Shown here one piece after another: positions 23,184 through 33,994 of a DNA stretch of 64,000 nucleotides. The notes beneath the pieces are model-generated. The model did not search any database and was not told where the DNA came from. It saw only the letters and a list, made by a program, of their open reading frames with translations. This DNA comes from Karstenula rhodostoma CBS 690.94 (Eukaryota; Ascomycota; Dothideomycetes; Pleosporales; Didymosphaeriaceae). Each line of letters opens with the position of its first letter. The first letter of the stretch is position 1. Both the position numbers and the translations under genes were made by a program. The stretch covers positions 90,685 through 154,684 of the forward strand of contig MU001496.1 in the NCBI GenBank assembly GCA_010093485.1, in the 5' to 3' direction.

Positions 23184-24319
23184 CTAGCTCATGCCCCCAA
23201 CAATCTTCAACCCCTGCGCATCCGCCGAGTACGCCAGCACATAGCGACTCGGATGCCACGCGACCTGCAGCGCGGGCGCACCCAAGTCGACGCTCACGAC
23301 CGTCTCCCCGCTTTCGACATGCGCAATATTCAGCCGCTTCTCCTCGCCGCCCTCGGCCCCGGCCGCAATGTAGCTCCCGTCGAAGCTGAAGTCGATGCTC
23401 TTGACGGCCGAGCCCGTGAGGTCCAGCGTGCGCACGCAGATCCACTCGCTCGTATCCCACAGACTGACCAGCGCGTCGCCGCCGCCAGCGGCCACGTATT
23501 CGCCGCTCGGGGAGTACGCGACGGCGTAGCAAGACGCGGTGTGTGCATTGAGGGCGAGGGCGGGCGCGAACTCGGGGTACCTCAGTATCTTGACGAAGCC
23601 GTCGCCCGTGGTGGTGTACAGGCAGTCGCCGTTCCAGTCGAAGACGCACTGGTTGGTCTGCAGGGGCTCCTGGTGCTCTTTCCGCACGGTGCCGGTGGCG
23701 CGGTCGACGACGCAGAGCAAGTTGTCCTTGCGGCCGGCGAGGAGGGCGGAGCCGTCGGGCGTCCAGGCGAGGGTGAAGGGCGACTCGTCGCGCTCGTCGC
23801 GCTGGCGGTGGAAGGGCGCGCCGACGCGGATGGTGTGGGTGAGGGCGCGGGAGCGGACGTCCCAGAGGCGGACGAGGCCGTCGGTCGAGGCCGAGGCGAG
23901 CTCGTGCTCGTGGAGCGGGTGGAAGGCGACGCGCTCGAGGGCTGTGGTCGGGGCGCCGGGGGGTGGTTTGGTGGCGGGGAGCGGGAGGCGGAGTTCGGTC
24001 GAGTTCTTGACCTGCCATTCGAAATCTACATGTCAGCTTCTTTTCTTTTGACCGCAGTTCACATCTATCGTGTTCCACTTCAGGCTGGGACGTGACAGGT
24101 CCTTACATTTGCGCGCTCCGGATTCCAGATCCTCAGCGTCCGGTCCGCCGCCCCCGTCGCGATAAATCCGCCCGTCGAGTTCCACGACAGTGTGCGGATG
24201 AAGTGCGACGACGACACGCCTGGGCGCATGTTGTCCGTGTACGTCGACGTCTTGAGCTTGCGGAACATGGGCGAGAACGCCTCTTTCGCGAGGGAGCGCC
24301 CGCGCTGGTTGGGCGCCAT
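23184..24319 (-). CDS. TEX1: THO complex subunit Tex1/THOC3-like WD40 protein
   Basis: Exons 24107-24319 and 23184-24011 encode 346 residues; the 95-nt intron has donor GTAAGG and acceptor CAG. The N-terminus (RGRSLAKEAFSPMFRKLK) precedes a seven-bladed WD40 propeller. Visible blades include IRTLSWNSTGGFIATGAADRT-LRIWNPE, VAFHP-x-ASASTDGLVRLWDV, FTLAWTPDGSALLAG, CVFDWNGDCLYTTTGDG, VAYSPSGEYVAAGGGDALVSLWD and SIDFSFDGSYIAAG. Splicing joins the blade 1 end to VKNSTEL, a block typical of THOC3/Tex1. The THO complex couples transcription to mRNP assembly and export in the nucleus. The start chosen is the ATG at 24319; the frame is open upstream to 24442, but that segment is compositionally like leader. 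High GC leaves long chance frames on both strands across exon 2. Confidence 0.85.
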
Positions 24320-24893
24320 TGTGGGTGGAGGGAGAGGGGAGAGAAAGCAAGCACGAGGAAGGCAATGGGTGTGAGTTGGAGAGAATGTGGGGTGGTTTTC
24401 AAATGGAGCTTGAGGGAGCTTGGATACGGATGTGTTTGCCAAGCGGCCGGGGTCAGTTTGTTTGCACTACCATTGTACACCAACGTGCTGCCAACCCAGT
24501 TCGTCAACTCACAAGTATCTCATACACGCTTGAGAACTTCAGATACAGCGTCTGTCTTATCGAATGCATTCCTCGATGCTACTGAGTTGGGATATCCGCT
24601 AAGTTGGAGTTGAGAACTCTCATGCACATGTTTCCCATACGTTCATCCACCCTGTTTTTAGACACCGTTTTTGCCAACCATGTCCTGTGATAACCCGTCC
24701 AACGCCTCGCAATGCACACGCTTCCCAACGACCCCCGACCATTCGCGTCTTGCAATCGTTCCGCTGCTACGCTCAATGATTCCGTCGATTCCATCGCTTC
24801 TTCCCACGCTTACGAACCCCCCTAGACCTCCTAAACTTTAGCAAAAAGCACGCAAGATGTCGTGGGAATGCTAATGTATACTGGACTGCGCTC
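24320..24893. other. intergenic, TRL1 to TEX1
   Basis: A 574-base spacer between two leftward genes. It should contain the TEX1 promoter and the TRL1 3' end. No additional gene is seen. Confidence 0.55.
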
Positions 24894-27521
24894 TTACCGC
24901 ATCCTACCCAGCACACCCCTAACGCTCCCATCCAGCACAACTCCCCCCTTCACACTAAGATCACGGATCCCCGTCTCGCCTCCCGATCCCTCATTCAGCC
25001 ACCGCTGCAGCAAGTCATTGCTCTCCTTGGGCTTGATGTCCGCGCTCGCCGTACCAACCGTGACATGCGCCACGGGGTTGACCGTCTCAAACGCCACCTC
25101 CTCGCCGCCACTGCCCGCCAGCGCCGCCGACCCGTTCAGCCGCACAACGAAGCACATGATGCGGTCATCGAAGACGACGCGCTCCATCTGCACGCCGCAC
25201 TTGCCGAGCTCGGGCTCCCAGTTGCTGCTGTCGGCCTGGACGACGGCGGCGCGCAGCTGGCTGAGCTTGTCCCAGTACGCTTGGTTCTCCGCCGCGGACG
25301 CGCGGTGCATGAGGGTGACGTGGAACTCGTTCTGTATTCGGCGGGTTTGCTGGAGATGGCGGTATAGCCGCGCCGTCTGTGGGTCCTGGTTGTGGAACAG
25401 CGCATCGAGGATCGAGTTGATGCGCTGCGTGTCGAGGCGCACGGAGAAGTACTCCATCTTGGGCTGCTTCTTTGCGGCCACTGGCTGCTGCTTCTGGTTC
25501 TGGTTGCGGTTGTTGTTGTTGGCGTTGCCGCCCCCACGCGAGAGGTCCATCTTGAAGTCTGGCTGGTAGTCGTTCATCGCCCATTGTATAGCGTCATCCA
25601 TGTCCGCGTTCGTTGGCATATTGCGGCCTTCAAAAAGGGCGGGGTATGTCTCGTATAGCTGGTTGATGATGACCTCGAGATTCTCGCGCGAATCAACCAC
25701 GGGGTCGAGATTGATGATGAGGTCAAAGTTTTCGTCGGGGGCCTCGGAGGGATCCGCAGGCTGGAAGCGGTGCATGAAGCCCTCCATGATCTCGATGATT
25801 TCATCCTGCCCCTTGGAGCCTGCCTGAATGGTCTGGTGGTTGTCACCGCGGGCGAGAACCCGACCCCGCGTCGCTCTCCGAATGTCATCATAGTTGCTGC
25901 GTTCGTGTACGTAGTGCAACGCGACGAAGCGAGCTTCCTTTGCCGTCTTGAGGATGTCGTTGATAAGCTGGTCACGCTCGCGCTTCTGGTGGTTGTTGCG
26001 ATCAGCGATGACGACTGGGCTGGTCACAAGCATGGAGGAAATGGTATCAGCAAAGACCTGGCCGCGGCCCTTCTTTGCCTTGACATTGTCGTTTTGGAAG
26101 TGGCCCCAGCCGAACAGCTTCACCAGAGCCAACGCCAGTGTCGTCTTTCCACATCCAATGGTTGCAATGGGAACGAGTACGACACTGTTCTTGACCTGCT
26201 GGTTCTCAACATGCCCATTCTGAAGCTCCTGGCGGATGATCTCGGCCCCCGTCGTTCCTCGTTCGCGCAGGAACTCATCGCGCAGTTTGATGATGCCGTG
26301 GTTCATGTTGTACTGCTTGGCGAGACCGGGCTGCTGAAGGAATCGCTTGCGGGCGTATTCGAGGTACTCCTTCGTAATCTGCTGATGTTTCTTGTAGCGT
26401 GCGGGCTTGCCGGCAATTATGGCCTTGGTGCACTCCCTCCACTGGCGGTACATCAGATACGGCTCCTCGAACTTGTACTTGAAGAACCAGTCCTCCCAGG
26501 GGGCGTTATCAGAGTCTCGCGCCTGGCACCGAATGACGAAGCCCTCGGTATCGCGCCCGTTGTAGTTGCCCGTCTCAGCAACCTTGTCCAGGAACTCCCG
26601 CACCTTACCCACGTCATACTCCATGACATACTGGACTTTCTTCATTCCCCACTCGTCTGCAAACCTGTCGACTAGAGGGCCAGGGTAGGTGACAAAGTGC
26701 GGGACATTGAGGTTGATGCCGTGGACGTATAGGCCAGCCTGCTCGGGGGTATATTCCAGGACATGCTCCTCAAAGTCGTCATCGCAGAGCTCGGCAACAA
26801 GCGTTGCGTTCATCTCGCGCAGCTTCAATGCCAGATCCTTCTTGGTCTTGCCGACCGTCGCAAGATGCTTCTCGGCCCATCGCTCGCCGGCACATGCATG
26901 GCTGAGCTCGACGTCGCCGCGTGCACCCGTCGAGTGCTTGCTACACACCAGCAGCGTGCCGTCGTCAAGCCCCGAGATGAAGATGATGCAGCCGTTTTCC
27001 TTGACGCTGAGCTCGTACGGCCCGCGCGTGTGCTTCTCGACGTTCTTCCACTCTGTCTTGCGCACTTCGCCGTGGTTGAAGAACTTGTCGTATCCACGCA
27101 CTACAATCTCGTCCCTTCCGTCCAGTGTCTTGTATGTGAAGAGCCCGCGCGCATATGTCGGCAGGTGCTCCTTCTTGTAGTCCCAGTCGTTCATCTTCCA
27201 CGAGTCGACCGAGCGGCCATTGGGCACGGGGAATGTGTGTTTCCGCACCGAGAAGCCGCTCTGTTTCGAGGTTCTGCCCTTGTGGCCCTCAAGCGCGTGG
27301 ATCAGTTGCGTGACCTCTTTTTGGTCCTGCGGCACGTACGGCGCCGTGTCGCGGTGTGCCATGATCGCGGTTGTGTGGAATTGGGAGGGCGATCGGGTCG
27401 ACCACAGGTTTATTATGGCAGTGGTGGGACGCTGGGCTAGCTGTGGGGTCGAAAGTAAGCGGGCTGCCGGTGGGCGTGAACAAACATGGAAGAGTAGAGC
27501 GCGTTTAAAGCAAGCCGCCAT
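24894..27521 (-). CDS. TRL1: fungal tRNA ligase Trl1
   Basis: An uninterrupted 875-residue frame. Trl1 heals and seals tRNA halves after intron removal and the HAC1-type mRNA in the unfolded protein response. Three modules are visible: an N-terminal adenylyltransferase ligase with nucleotidyl-lysine motif VKENGC (Lys near residue 173) and downstream DTEGFVIR and FFKYKFEEPY; a central polynucleotide kinase with P-loop IGCGKTT near residue 454 followed by ADRNNH; and a C-terminal cyclic phosphodiesterase with the paired H-x-T motifs HVTLM and HVTVG. An N/Q-rich linker separates the last two modules. Two starts are possible. The first ATG adds about 53 residues that look like a mitochondrial presequence (basic, no acidic residues, RLLST). 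The ATG at 27362 gives MAHRDTAPYVP. The longer form is listed. Confidence 0.93.
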   Translation of the reverse strand: MAACFKRALLFHVCSRPPAARLLSTPQLAQRPTTAIINLWSTRSPSQFHTTAIMAHRDTAPYVPQDQKEVTQLIHALEGHKGRTSKQSGFSVRKHTFPVPNGRSVDSWKMNDWDYKKEHLPTYARGLFTYKTLDGRDEIVVRGYDKFFNHGEVRKTEWKNVEKHTRGPYELSVKENGCIIFISGLDDGTLLVCSKHSTGARGDVELSHACAGERWAEKHLATVGKTKKDLALKLREMNATLVAELCDDDFEEHVLEYTPEQAGLYVHGINLNVPHFVTYPGPLVDRFADEWGMKKVQYVMEYDVGKVREFLDKVAETGNYNGRDTEGFVIRCQARDSDNAPWEDWFFKYKFEEPYLMYRQWRECTKAIIAGKPARYKKHQQITKEYLEYARKRFLQQPGLAKQYNMNHGIIKLRDEFLRERGTTGAEIIRQELQNGHVENQQVKNSVVLVPIATIGCGKTTLALALVKLFGWGHFQNDNVKAKKGRGQVFADTISSMLVTSPVVIADRNNHQKRERDQLINDILKTAKEARFVALHYVHERSNYDDIRRATRGRVLARGDNHQTIQAGSKGQDEIIEIMEGFMHRFQPADPSEAPDENFDLIINLDPVVDSRENLEVIINQLYETYPALFEGRNMPTNADMDDAIQWAMNDYQPDFKMDLSRGGGNANNNNRNQNQKQQPVAAKKQPKMEYFSVRLDTQRINSILDALFHNQDPQTARLYRHLQQTRRIQNEFHVTLMHRASAAENQAYWDKLSQLRAAVVQADSSNWEPELGKCGVQMERVVFDDRIMCFVVRLNGSAALAGSGGEEVAFETVNPVAHVTVGTASADIKPKESNDLLQRWLNEGSGGETGIRDLSVKGGVVLDGSVRGVLGRMR

Positions 27522-28089
27522 TCAGGCAGCAACTAGACAGCTCAAGGGAAAGAACGGATGCAAGATGACTCATTTAGCAAAAACGACAAGCAAGGGCGCC
27601 TCTTACCGTATTTCCAGCGATCAAGGAAGAAAGGGCGGAAGCGCGTAGTTCAGAGTCATTGCGCGGTTGCGCTTTTTGGAAAGAGGAACAAACAACGTCA
27701 CAGTCAGCGCGGCGGTGGCGGTGCTTCAGCCACACGCGGACGCGGGGCCAGAATCCTTTCATGTACCCCACACCAGCAGACCTTCGCATGCACGACTCAA
27801 TCAATTCGCAATCGTTTCCAGTAAGATGCCAGATATCGAACTGTCATCCAATCTTCATGTACGGTGAAGAGGGTCGCCTTATCAACGAAACGCAGAACCT
27901 GCATTCAGCCTCCCTACCTTCCACCCTCTTTTGGACGGCAGTCCATATTTGTCTATCACTTTACGGGACACTACTTTGTAGTTGTTTGAAATCTTTGTGT
28001 TTTGGCACCCCACCGAGTTCCTTTACTGTGTTTTGCCGCGGCTTCCAGAAGCTTGCGAAGTATCATATTTGACTACTTTGTAGTTTGAG
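27522..28089. other. intergenic with dispersed repeat copy
   Basis: A 568-base stretch upstream of TRL1 and downstream of the small membrane protein gene. It carries one copy of a repeat found again near 53.1 kb. No gene is seen. Confidence 0.55.
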
Positions 28090-28103
28090 TCAACAATCAG
28101 AAA
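27935..28103. repeat. dispersed repeat, copy A (split)
   Basis: The segment 27935-27990 (ACGGCAGTCCATATTT, then CTTTACGGGACACTACTTTG) and the segment 28071-28103 (GACTACTTTGTAGTTTGAG, TCAACAAT) match the two halves of 53135-53206. They are separated here by about 80 unrelated bases. The hairpin core CTAC-TTT-GTAG occurs in both halves. The far end overlaps the 3' end of the gene at 28090. Confidence 0.75.
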
Positions 28104-28416
28104 ACCACCTTCCACCCTCACCCCCGCCAACCACCTTCCCCTTTCCCCTCCCCATACCATACTCCTTTCTCCTCCCCATCTTATTCCCATAAGACCTTCT
28201 GATCCCCTTCCCCGCCTCTCTCTGCAACATCATAATATTCCTCCGCCTTACTTCCGCCATATACGCCGCCTGTTCAACGCTCAAAGGTCGCGGCGCATCC
28301 GCTCCCCGGCCCCGGAATCCAGTCACACGGTCCATACCGTAGAGCATGGCGACGACAAAGCCCGTACCCAGGAGCACGAGCAAGACGATGGCGTTGGGTG
28401 GGATTGCGTAGCCCAT
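28090..28416 (-). CDS. small single-pass membrane protein, uncharacterised
   Basis: 108 residues, starting MGYAIPPNA. A hydrophobic helix (IVLLVLLGTGFVVAMLYGM) follows at once, with no cleavable signal before it. Then come a basic cytosolic segment with TGFRGRG, a conserved-looking LSVEQAAYMAEVRRRN helix, and an R/K/G-rich tail. This layout resembles small hypothetical proteins found across filamentous ascomycetes, though I cannot name the family. The frame is open upstream to an ATG at 28482, which would add a proline-rich MPTMLPLPPPHY leader; I prefer the internal start because the upstream part looks untranslated. Topology and partner proteins are unknown. Confidence 0.6.
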   Translation of the reverse strand: MGYAIPPNAIVLLVLLGTGFVVAMLYGMDRVTGFRGRGADAPRPLSVEQAAYMAEVRRRNIMMLQREAGKGIRRSYGNKMGRRKEYGMGRGKGKVVGGGEGGRWFSDC

Positions 28417-29323
28417 GTTGTCGGCTCGGTCGCGAGGGGTGAGGGGGTAGTGGGGAGGGGGAAGAGGAAGCATTGTAGGCATTCTGGAAGTAGGTCAGCG
28501 AGGGTCTTATGATGGGGGTGGTGCGAGATGATAGTACCTTTGGTGGAGAGCTTGTTGAGTAGTATAAAGTTCAATCTGGTATTTGACAACAGTAGTAAAC
28601 GTCTGGAGGATGAACTGGAGGCGACATTATAAGGACAGTGGTAGGTTGCTGCATCTCAACACGCGAGTCTAGAGAACTCATCATCTGGTACGCTGCTTCT
28701 TCTATGAGACTGGCCAAAGAAGGTATAGCTCATTCAACACGGCTAGCACACTCGCACGTTTCTACATGTGTATTCCCTCTATGCCTGACAGTAGTCGTAC
28801 ATCTCTGCATATGGTCTAGCTTACAAAGAGTACAGCCTCTGTTATCGAGTGGCTCCTTACATAGCTCGCGAGGCAAGAAAGAGATTACTCTCTGGCCTCA
28901 ATGCACGAAGCCCAAACAGGAAATGTACGAAGGATGCTCGCGGGATTCTACGCTAAAATGTAGCGAATCAACTTCGTTGAAATCGACTTTTCTCGGCTCA
29001 TCATTTGTCAGAACTAATCGCATGGAACATCTAGTACGAGTGCGGTTTAGCGTCAACGGGTCTATCTTGGGCCAAGAAGTTTTAACCCTCCGAACACATC
29101 ATGCCATGTTCCTCAATTCCAGGCACCCTCCTGCATCCAGTGCTATACGAAGATCAGGGAAATTACTCCGCCTGAGTTAGTCGATTGGCCAGTGACCTGA
29201 CCGTGCTGTGGTTGTCCCCTTCTTCCAGCCCGCCAAGGCAATACCCGCTGGGTTGTAGCTTCTAAACGTTGCGGTAGCGCGAACCATCGTGGATCCACAT
29301 CTGTTCGAAGCGGCCTGGTAACG
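28417..29323. other. divergent intergenic region
   Basis: 907 bases between the small membrane protein gene (leftward) and the Zn2Cys6 regulator (rightward), probably holding both promoters. A 180-codon frame at 28638-29180 has no domain and no coding character; it is not accepted. Confidence 0.5.
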
Positions 29324-31353
29324 ATGCCACCTCAGACGCTGATTCTGGAGTTTCAAAGCCTCAAGAGAACCCGGAGGTACGGATCGAAAGTCAGGACTGG
29401 GTGCTTGACCTGCAAGTATGTCCACAAGCTGTCTTTTCGCTAGACTTGGGGGTTCTAACTTGAAGTAGATCCCGGCGAATCAAGTGTGACGAGACGAAGC
29501 CGGCGTGTCTTAGGTATGCGAGTGCTCAGCATGTCTAGTGGCGTGCTTCGATCTGGGTTTGCGATGATTGAGAGCCTCCATGATGCTGCACGGTGCTGTG
29601 AACTTTGACTGACTTTGAAAGATGCACTAGCACAAGACGTCTGTGTGACGGCTATGGAGAAAGTGGGGCAAAGCAGCCGAAACGCTCGTCGCATAATGTA
29701 GCTTCGCTTCTCCAAAATACTGTCAGTGTTCCACCTGCTCGAGACGTATCGCTTACAACATGCAGCCAGTGACCCAATCCTGGCCCGAAGAAGGTCTCCC
29801 GTATCTCGAGTTCTACTACCACTGCGCCATAAGAACTTTGTCTAATCGCTTTGACAACAACTTCTGGTCTCGAACAGTACTTCAGATGGCCCGCTCAGAA
29901 CAATGCATTCGTCACGCACTGGTTGCGTTGGGCTATCTTGCGAAAACGGAGCCGGGAAACCTAAAGCATGCTCACGCGAGACTAAAGCAACAAGACCAGA
30001 AACTAAACCTTTATTACAGCAAGGCTGTTGGGTCGCTCGTCGAGCGATTGGCTGAACCGTTATGTACCGTGGAAATCGGCCTTGTGGCATGTTTATTGTT
30101 TGTCTGCATCGAGTTCATCAGGGGAAACTTTATGACTGCGTTCACTCATCTACACAGCGGGCTCAAGATTCTATCTGAGCTACCTACCATACGAACCCAC
30201 GGTATGTGCTTTCAGAACGATTTTCTCCAGACATCTGACAGTCAACCCAAGGTCTCTGTCCACGCACGCCACAGCAAATCTCACCCAAAGCCGACACAGT
30301 CAGGTTTTCCGCATCAAACGGCCTGCTTAATGAGACGCTTATACCCATGTTCATGCGCAACATCACCCCCGCCATGCTCTTCGGCGCCCCGATAGAGGAT
30401 CTTTTCGAGATCCCCATCCCCGATCCATCGATCTTCGACATCCCCTTCTCAACCCTCTACGACCTCCAAATGTCCAGCTTCCAGCTCCGCAACGCCTCTG
30501 CCCTCTTCGCGCGCAAAATGGCCACTACGATCTTCATAAAGGTGCCGCTCACACCGGAAGATTTCGCGCAGCAGTCACAGCTGCTCGAGGCGCACCATGC
30601 GTGGTTTAGGGCAATGCAAAAGCTGGAGCAGGCGGCGTTCTTGGCGCATGAGGATGAAATCATGGCTGCGGCGCTGAAGCTGGGGTACTACTCAACGTAC
30701 ATCCTGATTGACTGTGCGATGAGTTTGAGGCAGGTCAATTTCGATGCGCATCTCGACTACTTCAAAGCGATCAACCACAACGCGAAGATCATTCTGGATT
30801 CCATGGGGATCGTGACGCCGCCTCTGCCCGTGTCTTCAGGCACTCGACGGGGCCTGTCGAGAAAGTATGCGAGCGCACTGAAAGCCGCTGGTTCGAGAAA
30901 CACGACAGCAGGTGAGCTGATAGATGATCGAGCCGCGGGAAACTTACTGAATGGATCTCAGGTGTACACTTTACGTTCGAAATCTCAGTTGTCCCGCCCC
31001 TCCACTTCGTCGCCACCCGCTGCCGCCACCCCCTGGTCCGCCGCGAAGCCGTAGCCCTCCTCAAAACGAATCCCCCACGCGAAGGTCTCTGGGACGTCGA
31101 CACGCACATCGCAGTTGCAGAGCGCGTCATCGCCATCGAAGAGAGCGTGCTGGATCCCGCGACGGGCTGGCCCGCCGAGTCGGCGCGGCTGTGGTGCTCG
31201 GTGCACGACGGCAAGGGCTATTCCGACGGGAAGATCCTGGTGACGTTCGCGTTCGCGGATTGGGCGGATCAGAGGGTGCCGCAGGCTAATGACTTGCGGC
31301 ATCCGAACGGGGGGGATAGGTCGGATGCGCAGTGGACGGAGAAGATCGGGTGA
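29324..31353 (+). CDS. Zn2Cys6 transcription factor
   Basis: Six exons, 29324-29415, 29469-29513, 29622-29721, 29766-30201, 30300-30911 and 30962-31353, encode about 558 residues. The first three short exons assemble a perfect zinc binuclear cluster, C27-x2-C30-x6-C37-x6-C44-x2-C47-x6-C54, with the basic CKSRRIKCDETKPAC core. A linker with KRSSHN follows. The rest matches the C-terminal regulatory region common in this class: WPEEGLPYLEFYYHC, FWSRTVLQMARSE, IRHALVALG, TPAMLFGAP, and VHFTFEISVVPPLHFVATRCR, ending in a polar tail. It should be a nuclear regulator; its targets are unknown. Intron 4's acceptor is ambiguous (30290 or 30299; the latter is used). Lying in a secretome-like stretch, it could regulate the neighbouring proteases, but no site evidence supports this. 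Confidence 0.85.
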
Positions 31354-31874
31354 CTCGGGGCGGGGAAGTGGTGGGCGGAGGGGGAGATGCAGCTCTATAG
31401 ATCTCTTGGGCATTGGTCGGACTATCTTCTGTGATTGGGATGTGCGTGGAGTATCTGACAAAGTGGTAGACGCTACACCAAGGTTCTTCGGCTCGACGAG
31501 AGATCCGAGGCGATCCAACTGTATCTACTATAGGTATAGGATAGTGTCTGTCGCTTACGGGACGAACTACTAGTTGGCCTAGCTTCTCAAATCGCTCGCC
31601 CTCCAGTTATAATGCACTCTGGACGTTCCCCAACTTCCCACATGTGCACTCAGTACTCGCAACTGGCGTACTTTGTGCGGAATGGTATTCGAGGCTTTCA
31701 AACTCTCTGTCGAAAGGTATGTTTTAGAGGAGGTGGAGTATATGATCTTCATCTGCCTATGATGGGTTCCTAACCATACCTGGGGGGACAGTTGTGTGAT
31801 TACGTTGAGATGACAATGCTTCTGCTATTATAATTCATATGATAAGATGCGTGAAACGGAAAGCCTATGTTAGG
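31354..31874. other. convergent intergenic region
   Basis: A 521-base spacer between the 3' ends of the Zn2Cys6 gene and the metalloprotease gene. No gene or repeat is recognised. Confidence 0.6.
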
Positions 31875-33107
31875 CTAAGAGCTGAGGAGTAAACCGTCTT
31901 CTTGCCGCAAAGTCCGATGTACAGAGCTCGTGTTCACATCTCCAGCTGCGGTCGCTATCCTAACCGTGTAAGCATCGTCTTCTTTCCCTACCACGGAAAG
32001 CGTCAGGTCCCAGTCGATAACGGCTAATTCGCTTCCCAAGTCCAATGCACCATTGTACAACAACCGTATAGGCCCTTGCAGAGTCTCCACAGCCGTGTCA
32101 ACAGTGTACACCACGACGCCGGGCTCCGCTCCTTTGTCGTCGACACCAGCATTCGAACGGACCTCCAGAACCATCGCTTGTGACTCGTTCCTCTTCAGCA
32201 CCACTGATTTGATCTCCGCGCCCTGCTTTTCAAGCGGGAAGATCGTGTGGAACGACGTACTCGATTTCTCGTACTCAAGACATTCGACCTGCGCATCATC
32301 CAACCATCCCAGGCGCCACTTGTCCCAGGCAAAATACTCGGGATAGGCAGCGTTGATGTTGCCCATGATGCTGAAGTCGCCGACATACAATCCTACGGCG
32401 CCGGACGCGGGGTATAGATCTGCAAGACACATCACATGTCCTGTTTCATGGTTGATGAGCTTGAAGCCCCATTTCGCATACGCGTCGTAGCCGACGGTAA
32501 CTGCTTTCTTCGCGACAAACGCGCCGTCGCGCATCGTCACGTCTCCCATGAAGGTCGGCGAGTACGTGATGCTCGGCGCATTGCGCGTGGCGACAACGTA
32601 CAGCACATCCACCGGGGGCGGGCCCTCGCCAGTGACGTTCGCATAGGCGCCGAGCGCATCCTGGATGTACGATTCGTGCTGCTCGTAGGTGATGCCGCGG
32701 TTCCAGGCGTAGTCGCTTGCGTTTAAGGGCATGCGGTGGAATTGCGACGTGTCGGCTTTGGCGTCGATGACAAGCTTGTCGTAGGAAGAGGTTTCGTACC
32801 AGGTGCTGGCGTTTGGGAAGAAGAAATCGTAGAGGCCGTCAGTTGTGTCGGTGCCGGCGGGCTGGTCGGCAAAATCGACGAAGATCATGAATGCGCGCAT
32901 GGTTCCTATGCTGGAGACGCAAGTGAGGTAGTCCGGGAAGCCATGTCCGACGCTGAGGTACACATCTGGGGTAGAGGGGAGACGACATGCGGAGGAGTCT
33001 CGCCTGGGGTGGGAAGTGGCACCTGGGTTGCAAGATACCTGAGAAAAGGTAGAGGATAAAATGACAATTGCATATATTTGTGCAGTGAGTGAACCTAAGA
33101 CTGACAT
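31875..33107 (-). CDS. secreted M6-type metalloprotease
   Basis: An intronless frame of 410 residues. The N-terminus (MSVLGSLTAQIYAIVILSS) is a signal peptide. The region RAFMIFVDFAD resembles the start of the M6 (immune inhibitor A-like) catalytic domain. Near residue 218 is the zinc motif HETGHVMCLADLY, an HExxH with a downstream Asp as third-ligand candidate, followed by FSIMGN and W/Y-rich substrate-site sequence (PEYFAWDKWRLGWL). The C-terminal 130 residues form a beta-rich domain. An in-frame upstream ATG at 33194 would place 29 residues before the signal peptide, so the ATG at 33107 is chosen; a TATA box lies 64-73 nt upstream of it. Secretion and peptidase activity are inferred. Fungal members of this clan are poorly characterised. 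Confidence 0.85.
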   Translation of the reverse strand: MSVLGSLTAQIYAIVILSSTFSQVSCNPGATSHPRRDSSACRLPSTPDVYLSVGHGFPDYLTCVSSIGTMRAFMIFVDFADQPAGTDTTDGLYDFFFPNASTWYETSSYDKLVIDAKADTSQFHRMPLNASDYAWNRGITYEQHESYIQDALGAYANVTGEGPPPVDVLYVVATRNAPSITYSPTFMGDVTMRDGAFVAKKAVTVGYDAYAKWGFKLINHETGHVMCLADLYPASGAVGLYVGDFSIMGNINAAYPEYFAWDKWRLGWLDDAQVECLEYEKSSTSFHTIFPLEKQGAEIKSVVLKRNESQAMVLEVRSNAGVDDKGAEPGVVVYTVDTAVETLQGPIRLLYNGALDLGSELAVIDWDLTLSVVGKEDDAYTVRIATAAGDVNTSSVHRTLRQEDGLLLSS

Positions 33108-33170
33108 TGTGAGTGACTGAGGTCCGCAACTTAAGCACGTCGATGCAGTTGATCGGTGAGAGAGGTTTCG

Positions 33171-33180
33171 GGATATATAC
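33171..33180 (-). promoter_or_regulatory. TATA element of the M6 protease gene
   Basis: GTATATATCC on the minus strand, 64-73 nt upstream of the ATG at 33107. Confidence 0.5.
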
Positions 33181-33994
33181 TGATGGCGATCCAAGGTATA
33201 CCGAAGCTCGGAATAGCATTAACCCGCTGGTCCTTCTCTCCTTCAAAGCTGCTTGCAATAACACTAGCATGGGCTTTTTGAATGCGATATATGAAAAGAC
33301 GATCGTTAACCAAAGAGAGGGTTAGATAGCGCCAGATTGGACCATGTTAGTATAGTCGAAGCTACCATTGCAATCTGCCTGCAGTGTCCATGTATACATC
33401 CCTGTCTACCGCTTATCTTCTTATCGTAGAGTTGCTCAATTGCCAAACGTAGGATGTATCCTGGAACTGTATCGTACGAGTTTTAAAAATAGTTAAGGAG
33501 GGGTCGGGTTTGTACAGTATCTTGAAGCTGCATAATTATTGGGGGAAAATCAAGACTAAATCATCCGCCACGAGCCCTCGTCCAAGAAGTATGTAGTGTA
33601 CTAATGAAGTTATGCTGAGAAGCTGGAACCAATATTGGATCATTCTTTGAAGTTGGATTATCGAAACACTCGAGATATTGGAATCGTGAAGCAAGCTGTT
33701 TATACATGAAGAGGTAAAGAGAATCTTGTGCTACACCAATAGTAATGATCAAGTGCTGTGAAACGCATTTGGGTTCGCCAAAGGGAATGCGATGCGACTA
33801 ACGACGACAGGATCTCCAAAAGGCCATATCATCCCCTAACTGCGATCAGGGTCGACGATGGTGTGAGTGTTGAGTGTTCCTCGCCCGCAAGTACACGATT
33901 ACCCCGCTCCATTAGCTCAACGCTGCCTAGGCACGTTCGGCTATACATGCCGCAAACGGAAACACTGGTAAGTGGGGGGTGGGGGCTCTTCTCC

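Noticed and set aside
23119..24095. Two 319-codon frames, one on each strand
   Set aside because: Shadows of TEX1 exon 2 caused by its very high GC third positions; the WD40 frame is the real one.
25770..26675. 301-codon + frame
   Set aside because: Antisense shadow of the TRL1 kinase domain.
28638..29180. 180-codon + frame
   Set aside because: No domain, no plausible promoter or splice context, and irregular composition.
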